Shown: positions 8,320 through 15,595 of the stretch, piece after piece
Layout of the letters: the number at the start of each line of letters is the position of its first letter
Position numbering within the stretch: position 1 is the first letter of the stretch
Source: Bacteroidota bacterium
Lineage (GTDB): Bacteria > Bacteroidota > Bacteroidia > Flavobacteriales > Weeksellaceae
Length of the DNA stretch: 64,000 bases
Direction: 5' to 3'
NCBI GenBank assembly: GCA_023461035.1
Contig: JAEWOD010000016.1
Location: 1-64,000, forward strand
Notes under the pieces: model-generated
What the model was told of the DNA's origin: nothing
What the model saw: the letters and a program-made list of their open reading frames with translations, nothing else
Databases searched by the model: none
Made by a program: the position numbers and the translations under genes

Positions 8320-10533
8320 TTATTTGATAATTAATTTATGAGTAGATGTTCCATCTGTAGTTTTGATTGTCACCATATAAACTCCGCTTGGAAGGTTTAC
8401 GTTATAGGACTGATCAAGGTTTCCACCAAAATGGTTATTGGTTTTGTTGTAAACCACTCTTCCGGCAGTGTCAAATATCTTTGTGGATATTTCACCTTGA
8501 GAAACATTATTGGCTTTCAGATAGAATTGGCCATTGTTTGGATTAGGATAAAGACCTACGACAGAAAGATTCATATCGTTTAATCCCATTTCTCCTACAA
8601 AATTAAATGGTCTTGAAACGGCATAATAGATATTTCCTTCTGCTTCAATCAAAATTCTACAATCTTCACCTGCAACTGTTCCGGCTGGAATTGTAATGGT
8701 TTCCGAACCATCATTTGGTGTACTTTCAGCAACTACTGTAAAGTTGGCACCGTTATCAGTTGACAAAGAAATTTTCACGTTGGCAGTATTAATTGGATCC
8801 ACATTGGTTCCGGCTACATCCCAAGTAACTTCCATAGTATTGGTTCCTAAATCAACATTCATATCGTTTGTAGGGCTTGTTATGACAAAAGGCCCGGCGT
8901 CTCTTACAGTCACACGCATTGCATCCATTTTGGTTTGTCCTCCTTCCGCATTATTATCCCTCGCTGTAAAAGAAAAATTAAATACACGTGTTACAGTTGT
9001 AACAGCTTCCCATTTTGATCTCCAATAAGCTTCCGTTCCATTAACAGGCATTTCTAAAACATATTCAAATTTTGGCATATATCTTACAGGTGTAGTTTCA
9101 TGAGGATTGGAGCGGAAATTAGGTCCAGCCGTTTTAGTAAAGCTTACTCTACTGTTTGCATCTGTAGTTCCGGAGTTTCCGGAGTCATTTTGTTCCCAGT
9201 TATAAACCAAAGGATCTCCATCCGGATCACTTCCCGTTCCTGTCAAAACAAATGCGGTACCTATTGGAATGTTATAATCCTCTCCTGCGCTCACAACCGG
9301 TGCCAAATTGGTCAAATTGGTATTGTTTGCACAAGGTTTATTTTGAACATTATTTTGAACTTGTTGGATACTTCTGTAAGTAAAATAGTCATCAGAGTGC
9401 GCTTGAACGTTATGTGCCGTAATTCCTGCATAACCCATAATTGTAGAACCACTTCCCGGTTCAACATTTACCCCTGTTCCTTCAAAATAAACGGAAAAAG
9501 TATGGTTTGCTCCCAATTGGTGTCCCATTTCATGCGCAACGTAATCAATGTCGAAGTTATCTCCTTCCGGCCCTCCTGTTCCTGGGGAAGTATATCCTCT
9601 CCCTTTAGTTCCATTGTTACAAATACAACCGATACAACCCGCATTTCCGCCTCCACCTGTACGATGGAATATATGCCCGATATCATAGTTACCTGCACCG
9701 ATTACAGAATCCAATGTAGATTGTAATTGATTTTGAGTAGTTGCGATATTTCCTGGGCTTGTATAAGGGTCAGTAGCAGCATTTAAATAAACAACATCTT
9801 CGTTATTGTCAACCAAAATAAGTTGGATGGCAAAATCTTTTTCAAATACACCATTGACACGCGTCATGGTAGCATTAATTCCTCCCATTGCATCATCCAT
9901 TGTTCCTCCGAAATACTGTGAATATTCTCCGGTTACAGATTGTGCCAAACGGAAAGTTTTAAACACACCTGCATCTGATTTGTTGGCTTGCACAAAATCA
10001 TTTGAATCTTGTATCAGGGCTTCAGTTTCAGGTGTTGAACACTCAAAAGGTACATCTCCATTACTTCTGTGTGACTTGGAATCAAAAACAATGTATTTGC
10101 TTCCATCAGTCGAATAAGTTTCAATAAACTCAGATGTTCCTGCTCTTAATGTCATGGATTGAAAACCTGCAGGCGAAGTACTGAAACGCAGATAAGCATT
10201 TGGGTCATCTATTCCTATTCCAACATAAGCACGAATTTCCGGAAATTTAGCTTGTAGAGCCGGTGAGAAATTGGATGCTTCCCATACTTCATATTTCTCT
10301 AATTCTCCATTTGCATTTGGTAAAGAAATAATAGTCCCGGCTGAGTTTGAAAAACGGGCTGCCGTATTTGCCAACTGTTGTTGAAACATTTGTTTGTCAA
10401 AAGTATAAAGTCCACTCGCCTCTATCTTCTCTTTTCCTTCTTTAATCGTTGCATTGCCCAATTGCGTAGATTTCCATTGTGAAAATCCTACAATCGGCGT
10501 AACAAACGCTAAAGCCAATAAAAATTTTTTCAT
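8320..10533 (-). CDS. Secreted reprolysin-like zinc metalloprotease with type IX secretion tail
   Basis: 737 aa. Signal peptide at residues 1-18 (ending GFSQ), a propeptide-like region to about 190, then a metzincin catalytic domain with the zinc motif HEMGHQLGANH near residue 333 and a downstream Met-turn region (GSTIMGYAG). Ig/PKD-like segments follow (about 415-560 and 570-650), and the last 75 residues have the type A sorting signal pattern (YPNPNNGQFYL, then SGVYMVTIKT and a Lys-rich end). The product is expected to cross the outer membrane by the T9SS and be anchored or released at the surface. Related Bacteroidota enzymes degrade extracellular protein. Single gene flanked by opposing units. 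Confidence 0.9.
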   Translation of the reverse strand: MKKFLLALAFVTPIVGFSQWKSTQLGNATIKEGKEKIEASGLYTFDKQMFQQQLANTAARFSNSAGTIISLPNANGELEKYEVWEASNFSPALQAKFPEIRAYVGIGIDDPNAYLRFSTSPAGFQSMTLRAGTSEFIETYSTDGSKYIVFDSKSHRSNGDVPFECSTPETEALIQDSNDFVQANKSDAGVFKTFRLAQSVTGEYSQYFGGTMDDAMGGINATMTRVNGVFEKDFAIQLILVDNNEDVVYLNAATDPYTSPGNIATTQNQLQSTLDSVIGAGNYDIGHIFHRTGGGGNAGCIGCICNNGTKGRGYTSPGTGGPEGDNFDIDYVAHEMGHQLGANHTFSVYFEGTGVNVEPGSGSTIMGYAGITAHNVQAHSDDYFTYRSIQQVQNNVQNKPCANNTNLTNLAPVVSAGEDYNIPIGTAFVLTGTGSDPDGDPLVYNWEQNDSGNSGTTDANSRVSFTKTAGPNFRSNPHETTPVRYMPKFEYVLEMPVNGTEAYWRSKWEAVTTVTRVFNFSFTARDNNAEGGQTKMDAMRVTVRDAGPFVITSPTNDMNVDLGTNTMEVTWDVAGTNVDPINTANVKISLSTDNGANFTVVAESTPNDGSETITIPAGTVAGEDCRILIEAEGNIYYAVSRPFNFVGEMGLNDMNLSVVGLYPNPNNGQFYLKANNVSQGEISTKIFDTAGRVVYNKTNNHFGGNLDQSYNVNLPSGVYMVTIKTTDGTSTHKLIIK

Positions 10534-10562
10534 GTGTAAGCGTTTTTTTAAATGAATTAATT

Positions 10563-10570
10563 TAATTTCG
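10563..10570 (+). promoter_or_regulatory. -7 box TAATTTCG upstream of the 10593 lipoprotein gene
   Basis: Near-consensus Bacteroidota -7 element (TAnnTTTG with one change) ending 22 nt before the ATG at 10593, in a divergent intergenic region. Confidence 0.4.
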
Positions 10571-10592
10571 TAAATATATTAAAATTTTAAAA

Positions 10593-11063
10593 ATGAAATC
10601 AATTCCCGTTCGTTATGTTTTCTTGACCTTTGCCATATTTTTATTATTGACCTCTTTTTCCTGTGAATCCACAAAAAAGACAGTAGAATCGGCATCCGCT
10701 ATTTCGATTGATCAAATTTCCATTTCATATTCAGGCATGAGTGGCTTCGTTGAGCATCAAATTAATCAAAACCAGATGATTACTTCCTCAAAAGGAAGAA
10801 GCGAATCCGCTGAAGATGTAAAAAAACCAGTATCAAATGAAAATTGGAATAAATTAAGCGAATTGGTTTCACGATTGGATCTTTCGCAATTCGAACAATG
10901 GGAATCTCCTACACAAGAACGATTTCATGACGGTGCACGTGCCACAATCATAACAATAGAAACCAACGGTCAGATTTATACTTCTCAGGCATTTGACGAA
11001 GGAAAGCCACCTGCCGAACTCAATGAATTATATAAATATCTGGAAACCATAGTCCACTCCTAA
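10593..11063 (+). CDS. Hypothetical lipoprotein
   Basis: 156 aa. Lipoprotein signal MKSIPVRYVFLTFAIFLLLTSFSC with the lipid-attachment Cys at residue 24, followed by a short linker and a compact domain with an alternating strand pattern (SIDQISISYSGMSGF, ATIITIETNGQIYTSQAFDEG). The segment resembles small Bacteroidota lipoproteins of unknown role; no catalytic motif is seen. It is divergent from the protease gene and precedes the YkvA gene on the same strand with an 81-nt gap. Confidence 0.65.
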   Translation: MKSIPVRYVFLTFAIFLLLTSFSCESTKKTVESASAISIDQISISYSGMSGFVEHQINQNQMITSSKGRSESAEDVKKPVSNENWNKLSELVSRLDLSQFEQWESPTQERFHDGARATIITIETNGQIYTSQAFDEGKPPAELNELYKYLETIVHS

Positions 11064-11144
11064 CCAAGACAAGCTCCGTGATTTTTAAATTCTTTGGAAT
11101 GCTTTTTGATTTTTATCATTTGTTGTACCCTTAAACTTTTCACA

Positions 11145-11486
11145 ATGAACAAATTAAAATTATTCAAATTAGCTGGAATCATAGGACTTCAAGCCAAAAC
11201 CTCCGAAATGTCTGCGGCTGACAATGCCAAAGCTTTTGCCCGAATGGTCATAGATACGGTTTCAGGAAAATATAAACCCAAGAAAAGAAATCTTTTGATT
11301 GGTTCTGCTGTAATTGCATACGTTCTTTCTCCTATCGATTTAATTCCCGGATTTATCCTTGATGATGCTGCCATCGTCATGTTTGCTCTGAAATATTTCG
11401 GAAGAGAAATAGATAATTACTTAGCTTGGGAAAAAAACCAAAGGTTCAAAACCATCGTGACTGATGTAGAAATTATAAATGAATAA
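11145..11486 (+). CDS. YkvA family protein (DUF1232)
   Basis: 113 aa from the ATG at 11145; the upstream in-frame extension to 11094 is hydrophobic filler and not family-like. The DUF1232 core is clear: RNLLIGSAVIAYVLSPIDLIPGFILDDAAIV at about residues 42-75, a helical hairpin with the conserved SPIDLIP turn. These small membrane-associated proteins have no settled function. It overlaps the start of miaA by 8 nt, so the two are probably translated from one mRNA. Confidence 0.82.
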   Translation: MNKLKLFKLAGIIGLQAKTSEMSAADNAKAFARMVIDTVSGKYKPKKRNLLIGSAVIAYVLSPIDLIPGFILDDAAIVMFALKYFGREIDNYLAWEKNQRFKTIVTDVEIINE

Positions 11487-12390
11487 TAAATTTCAAAAGA
11501 AATTAATCATCATAACAGGCCCCACTGCCATTGGCAAAACGGGGCTTGCTGTTTTTCTGGCCAAACAACTTCAAACCGAAATCATTTCATTCGATTCGAG
11601 ACAATTTTATAAAGAAATGAAAATTGGGACGGCCGTTCCCACTGAAGAAGAATTGGCCGAAGCTTCCCATCATTTCATCCAAAATTTAAGCATTCATGAT
11701 GCTTATTCTGTCGGGGACTTTGAACAGGACGCTTTAAAAAAACTGGAAGAGTTATTTGGGAAATACGATTCTGTTGTGATGGTAGGAGGTTCCGGGATGT
11801 TTGAAAAAGCTGTCACCGAAGGTTTGGACAAATTTCCGGATGTAGATCCAAAAATCAGAGAAGAATTAATCAGGGAATTTGAAGAATTCGGTTTGGAGAA
11901 ATTACAGGAAGAATTAAAAAATACGGATTTTGTTTACTCCCAACAAGTCGATTTAAGCAATCATCAACGTGTCATCCGCGCATTGGAAATCTGTCGTGGA
12001 AACGGAAAACCCTTTTCGTCTTTCAGAAAAAACAAATCGGCAGATAGAAATTTCGAAGTCATCAAAATCGGGCTTCAACTACCGCGTGAAGAAATTTACG
12101 AAAGGATCAACCGTCGTGTGGATCTGATGATGGAGGAAGGTCTGCTCGAAGAAGTAAAATCGCTTCAGGAATTCAAAAACCTGAATAGTTTACAAACCGT
12201 CGGCTACCGGGAATTATTTGATTATCTGGATGGGAAATTTGATTTGGGATTTGCAGTCGAAGAAATAAAAAAAAATACCCGCCGCTATGCCAAACGCCAA
12301 TTGACTTGGTACAGAAAAGACCAGAAGGTAAATTGGTTTTCTCCGTTTGAGAAAGAACAAATTTTAAATTTTATTAGCTCTCAACTTTAA
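11479..12390 (+). CDS. miaA: tRNA dimethylallyltransferase
   Basis: 303 aa. P-loop GPTAIGKT at residues 13-20, the SFDSRQFYKEMKIGTA substrate segment (family usually DSxQxY) at about 37-52, an HFIQ segment near 64, and the QTVGYRELFDYL and RRYAKRQLTWYR motifs near the C-terminus. MiaA transfers a dimethylallyl group to N6 of A37 in tRNAs that read codons beginning with U. Full length. Overlaps ykvA upstream and, in convergent orientation, the last 17 nt of the 12374-12811 gene. Confidence 0.93.
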   Translation: MNNKFQKKLIIITGPTAIGKTGLAVFLAKQLQTEIISFDSRQFYKEMKIGTAVPTEEELAEASHHFIQNLSIHDAYSVGDFEQDALKKLEELFGKYDSVVMVGGSGMFEKAVTEGLDKFPDVDPKIREELIREFEEFGLEKLQEELKNTDFVYSQQVDLSNHQRVIRALEICRGNGKPFSSFRKNKSADRNFEVIKIGLQLPREEIYERINRRVDLMMEEGLLEEVKSLQEFKNLNSLQTVGYRELFDYLDGKFDLGFAVEEIKKNTRRYAKRQLTWYRKDQKVNWFSPFEKEQILNFISSQL

Positions 12391-12811
12391 AGTAAGGATT
12401 CGGCATCAAGCCATACTTTCGATAGAAGAAGAAAAAAACAAATGGAAGAATGGTTCCCGCAAATCCATAATAAGCATCCACTTTATCCATAGTATTGAGC
12501 ATCGGAACAAACCATTCGTAAATAAAATTAGCCAATATTAATAAAACACCCATTACAAAAACAAAACTCATCTTTCGCGTTTGCATAATCCCCATGTATC
12601 CCGCTACCAAACAAATTAAAAAGGAAATCGCAAAATTGGATACATGACTATAAAAATCAGGAAAAATGTCTAATAAGAATTGAATTCTTAATCCTTCTTT
12701 TTTCCTTCCCATAAATAAAAAATAAACCCCAGCTAATAATAAAAAGAATACTAAAGTCGACCAAATTTTTGGAACATACTGAAAATGGGAAATCATCTTA
12801 TTATTTTTCAT
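12374..12811 (-). CDS. Four-helix membrane protein, unknown function
   Basis: 145 aa, very hydrophobic, with helices at about 17-33, 57-72, 80-100 and 115-132. Charged residues are confined to short loops (GRKKEG, RKYGLMPNP). I do not recognise the family. It lies 3 nt downstream of csaA on the minus strand, so the pair is likely cotranscribed, and it overlaps miaA tail-to-tail. The first residues (MKNNK) are weakly supported; MISHFQY at residue 6 is an alternative start. Confidence 0.6.
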   Translation of the reverse strand: MKNNKMISHFQYVPKIWSTLVFFLLLAGVYFLFMGRKKEGLRIQFLLDIFPDFYSHVSNFAISFLICLVAGYMGIMQTRKMSFVFVMGVLLILANFIYEWFVPMLNTMDKVDAYYGFAGTILPFVFFFFYRKYGLMPNPYFKVES

Positions 12812-12814
12812 TCT

Positions 12815-13150
12815 TTAACCGACTTTACATCCATTTTCCGTTTTCAAATTCGGTTGAAGCAAAACCACATCATTATTTTCATTGTAAATTCCTAAAACCA
12901 AACATTCGGAAATGAAATTCGCAATTTGTTTGGGTGGAAAATTCACGACGGCAATGATTTGTTTTCCGATTAATTCTTCTTTATTATAAAGCTTAACGAT
13001 TTGAGCACTTGATTTTTTAATTCCCAATTCTCCAAAATCTATCGTCAGTTGATAAGCCGGTTTTCTCGCTTTTGGAAAAGCAGCAACTTCTACAATCGTT
13101 CCCACGCGCATATCGACTTTTTCAAATTCTTCCCAGCTTAGTAAACTCAT
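12815..13150 (-). CDS. csaA: CsaA-like tRNA-binding / export chaperone
   Basis: 111 aa, entirely a tRNA-binding OB fold: FEKVDMRVGTIVEV at residues 8-21, the FGELGIKKSSAQI segment near 42-54, and VVNFPPKQIANFISECLVLG near 73-93. This matches stand-alone CsaA/YgjH proteins, homologous to the C-terminal domain of methionyl-tRNA synthetase, reported to bind tRNA and in Bacillus to assist protein export. Its upstream side is a MITE-like element starting at 13160, so its promoter may lie in or beyond that repeat. Confidence 0.88.
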   Translation of the reverse strand: MSLLSWEEFEKVDMRVGTIVEVAAFPKARKPAYQLTIDFGELGIKKSSAQIVKLYNKEELIGKQIIAVVNFPPKQIANFISECLVLGIYNENNDVVLLQPNLKTENGCKVG

Positions 13151-13159
13151 AATTCTTTA

Positions 13160-13374
13160 GAGACTGTTTAAATTTTATTGCTAAAAATTTTTATAGCTAT
13201 TTTGAGATGCCCTTCGACTACGCTCAGGGTGACAGATTTTGCTTCGTGTTTGAAGATTTATCGGGATAAATCAAGAATAGGAAGTGGAAAATACGCTCAA
13301 AAGAGTATTAAAATTTAGCAAAGATATTCTTTAAGAGCCATAAAAATAAATTTCGGTAAAATTTAAACAGGCTC
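13160..13374. mobile_element. MITE-like element, copy 2 (with nested palindrome)
   Basis: 215 bp, inverted relative to 5059-5249 and about 95 percent identical by eye outside one insertion. The ends are GAGACTGTTTAAATTTTA and TAAAATTTAAACAGGCTC, inverted repeats of about 18 bp, flanked on both sides by TTA, a likely 3-bp target duplication. There is no ORF. At 13210-13234 it carries a palindromic insert absent from copy 1. The TIR and TTA duplication would suit a non-autonomous relative of an IS5-like element, but no transposase with these ends is in the window. Confidence 0.8.
13210..13234. repeat. REP-like palindrome nested in MITE copy 2
   Basis: CCCTTCGACTACGCTCAGGG followed by TGACA. 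It replaces the bases between GAGATG and TTTTGC that are simply GATA in copy 1, adding 23 nt. The CCCT/AGGG ends and high GC are those of a short interspersed palindromic repeat seen in many bacterial genomes. Confidence 0.7.
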
Positions 13375-13430
13375 TTAATTTCGTTAAATGTAAACGAATT
13401 TACTAATTTAGCAGTTGTAACAACAAACGT

Positions 13431-14177
13431 ATGGAACTACTGAAAGGAAAAACGGCTATCATCACCGGAGCCACACGCGGAATCGGGAAAGGAATTGCTG
13501 AAAATTTTGCCAAAAATGGCTGTAACATCGCATTTACTTTTGCTTCGTCGGTTGAAAAAGCAAAAATTCTGGAAAAGGAACTGGAAAATTTCGGAGTGAA
13601 AGCAAGGGGTTATCAGTCCGATGCTTCCGATTATGATGCAGCGCAGAAATTGGTCGATGATGTTTTGGAAGAATTTGGTCAAATCGATATCGTGGTTAAC
13701 AATGCGGGAATCACGCGCGACAATTTGCTGATGCGTATGAGTTTGGAAGATTATGAAGAAGTTATCCGTGTTAATTTAAATTCAGCATTCAATCTGACCA
13801 AAGCCGTGACCAAACCGATGATGAAACAGCGCAAAGGTTCCATTATCAATATGAGTTCCATCGTCGGACGAAAAGGAAACGCCGGACAGGCCAACTATGC
13901 AGCATCAAAAGCTGGATTAATCGGATTTTCGAAGTCAATTGCTTTGGAATTAGGTTCAAGAAATATTCGTTGCAATGTGATTGCACCCGGATTCATCGAA
14001 ACCGAAATGACCGAAAAACTTGACCCGAAAGTAGTGGAAGACTGGCGGAACGGAATTCCGCTCAAACGTGGCGGGACACCGGAAGACATAGCAAATGCCT
14101 GTCTGTTTCTTGCTTCTGATCTTTCAGACTATATCACCGGACAGGTGCTGAGTGTGGACGGAGGGCTTTATACTTAA
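13431..14177 (+). CDS. fabG: 3-oxoacyl-[ACP] reductase
   Basis: 248 aa short-chain dehydrogenase. NADPH-binding TGATRGIGKGIAENF at residues 12-26, NNAG near 90, catalytic Ser near 143 (INMSSIVGRKG), Tyr156 and Lys160 in YAASK, and the PGFIETEMTEKL loop near 188. Length and the GRKGNAGQANYAASKAG segment are typical of FabG, which reduces 3-ketoacyl-ACP in each round of fatty acid elongation. It stands alone, 56 bp after MITE copy 2. A different SDR substrate is possible but the match to FabG is close. Confidence 0.92.
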   Translation: MELLKGKTAIITGATRGIGKGIAENFAKNGCNIAFTFASSVEKAKILEKELENFGVKARGYQSDASDYDAAQKLVDDVLEEFGQIDIVVNNAGITRDNLLMRMSLEDYEEVIRVNLNSAFNLTKAVTKPMMKQRKGSIINMSSIVGRKGNAGQANYAASKAGLIGFSKSIALELGSRNIRCNVIAPGFIETEMTEKLDPKVVEDWRNGIPLKRGGTPEDIANACLFLASDLSDYITGQVLSVDGGLYT

Positions 14178-14181
14178 TTTG

Positions 14182-14195
14182 TCCGCCGCGGCGGA
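14182..14195. repeat. GC-rich palindrome TCCGCCGCGGCGGA
   Basis: A perfect 14-bp palindrome of pure GC character in an AT-rich gap after fabG. It is related in shape to the TCCGC/GCGGA helix inside RNase P RNA at 37446-37461. Likely a REP-type unit; it lacks the T-run expected of a terminator. Confidence 0.5.
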
Positions 14196-14274
14196 TGAAA
14201 ATGAATTTCAACTTTGATAAAGTTATATTTAAACCGGAAAGAACTTTGTCAAAGTTTTTTAGTCAAAATAATTT

Positions 14275-14844
14275 ATGAAAAATTTTTTCCTTCTTATTTT
14301 CATTCTTCTTGGTCTAACAGCAAACGCTCAAAACAAGAACCTCGACTTCAAAAAACAAATCGAAAGACATTGTGGAAAATCTTACGAAGGATCCATTACC
14401 GAAGGCGGAAAAGAAGGTGACGGATTTACAGGCGAACGACTTGTGATGCAGGTTTTATCGTGTGAAGAAAACCAAATCAAAATCCCGTTTTATGTGGGAA
14501 ACGACAAATCCCGAACCTGGATTCTGACTTTCAAAGATAATCGGATTCAACTCAAACACGACCACCGGCATGAAGATGGAACCGATGATGAAATCACTAT
14601 GTATGGCGGGACTTCTCCTAACTCCGGGCATTCCGGTATTCAGTTTTTTCCGGCCGATCAGGAAACTTGTGATAGGATTGATTATGCCTGTAATAACGTT
14701 TGGTGGATGACCATCGATGAAACTTCTTTTACCTATAATTTAAAAAGAATCGGTTCGGATAGATTGTTTACCGTGAAATTTGATTTGACAAAACCGGTGG
14801 AGTTCAATGAAAAACCATGGGGGTGGGTGGAGTCATTTAACTAA
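14275..14844 (+). CDS. Secreted hypothetical protein
   Basis: 189 aa with signal peptide MKNFFLLIFILLGLTANAQ (cleavage after residue 19). The mature part holds CGKSYEGSITEGGKEGDGF, HDHRHEDGTDDEITMYGG and a pair of Cys residues in ETCDRIDYACNNVWWM, suggesting a disulfide-bonded periplasmic domain. I do not recognise the family. It is followed 4 nt later by the CPBP protease gene on the same strand and is probably cotranscribed. Confidence 0.65.
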   Translation: MKNFFLLIFILLGLTANAQNKNLDFKKQIERHCGKSYEGSITEGGKEGDGFTGERLVMQVLSCEENQIKIPFYVGNDKSRTWILTFKDNRIQLKHDHRHEDGTDDEITMYGGTSPNSGHSGIQFFPADQETCDRIDYACNNVWWMTIDETSFTYNLKRIGSDRLFTVKFDLTKPVEFNEKPWGWVESFN

Positions 14845-14848
14845 TATA

Positions 14849-15595
14849 ATGGAAAACGAATTAAAACCTTTTTGGAGAAAATTGTTTAATTTTGATTGGA
14901 AATTCGGTCTTTTCCTAATTGTAATCATTTGTATTACTAGATTCATTTTAGTCTTAGATGCAAACCAAAATTCAAATTATAGTTATATCGGTTTGATTAT
15001 GACCATTTCCGCAATTGTTCCTTTCATTTTTTTAAGTAAATACGGCAGAAAAACAATTGGATTAACTCGTCCTAAAAACTACTCATGGTTATTCTATGGA
15101 TTTATCTTAGGCTTAATTTTCAGTGTAATCCTTCATTTTTTAGGGGATTCTATTTACGGTAATACATTTGAGAATTGGTACGTTTATATCGGAAAGTCTT
15201 ATAACATTCCTGTTGGTATCAATCCTAACGATAAAGCAACATTATTTCTAATTATGGCGATAACCGGAATGATTTTTAGTCCAATTGGAGAAGAATTATT
15301 CTTTCGTGGAATTGTACATTCAAGTTTTGCCAAATCTTTAGGTAATTTAAAAGCATCCATTATAGACAGTTCAGCTTTTGCCCTGACTCATATTTCTCAT
15401 TTTGGATTAATCTTCATCAATAACGAATTAAAATTTTCACTCATACCAACCATAATCTGGGTAATCAGCATGTTCTTGGTCAGTATTCTATTTTCTTTAT
15501 GCAAAAAGAAATCAGGTTCTTTACTGGGTGCCATAATAACACATGCAGCTTTTAATCTTGGAATGATTTATTGTATATTCTATTTAATAAATTAA
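14849..15595 (+). CDS. CPBP family intramembrane glutamic protease
   Basis: 248 aa from ATG 14849; an in-frame earlier ATG at 14807 would run through the previous gene. Seven or so membrane helices. The CPBP (Abi/Rce1) motifs are present: EELFFRGIVHSSF near residue 149 (catalytic Glu-Glu and Arg), SAFALTHISHFG near 175 (His), and the C-terminal HAAFNLGM near 232. These proteases process or inactivate small peptides and prenylated proteins. Substrate is unknown. The stop codon overlaps the convergent tex gene by 4 nt. Confidence 0.85.
   Translation: MENELKPFWRKLFNFDWKFGLFLIVIICITRFILVLDANQNSNYSYIGLIMTISAIVPFIFLSKYGRKTIGLTRPKNYSWLFYGFILGLIFSVILHFLGDSIYGNTFENWYVYIGKSYNIPVGINPNDKATLFLIMAITGMIFSPIGEELFFRGIVHSSFAKSLGNLKASIIDSSAFALTHISHFGLIFINNELKFSLIPTIIWVISMFLVSILFSLCKKKSGSLLGAIITHAAFNLGMIYCIFYLIN

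Noticed and set aside
9100..9726. 208-aa plus-strand ORF inside the protease gene
   Set aside because: It is the antisense of a well-supported T9SS protease, is rich in Cys/Arg/Ile and has no recognisable domain.
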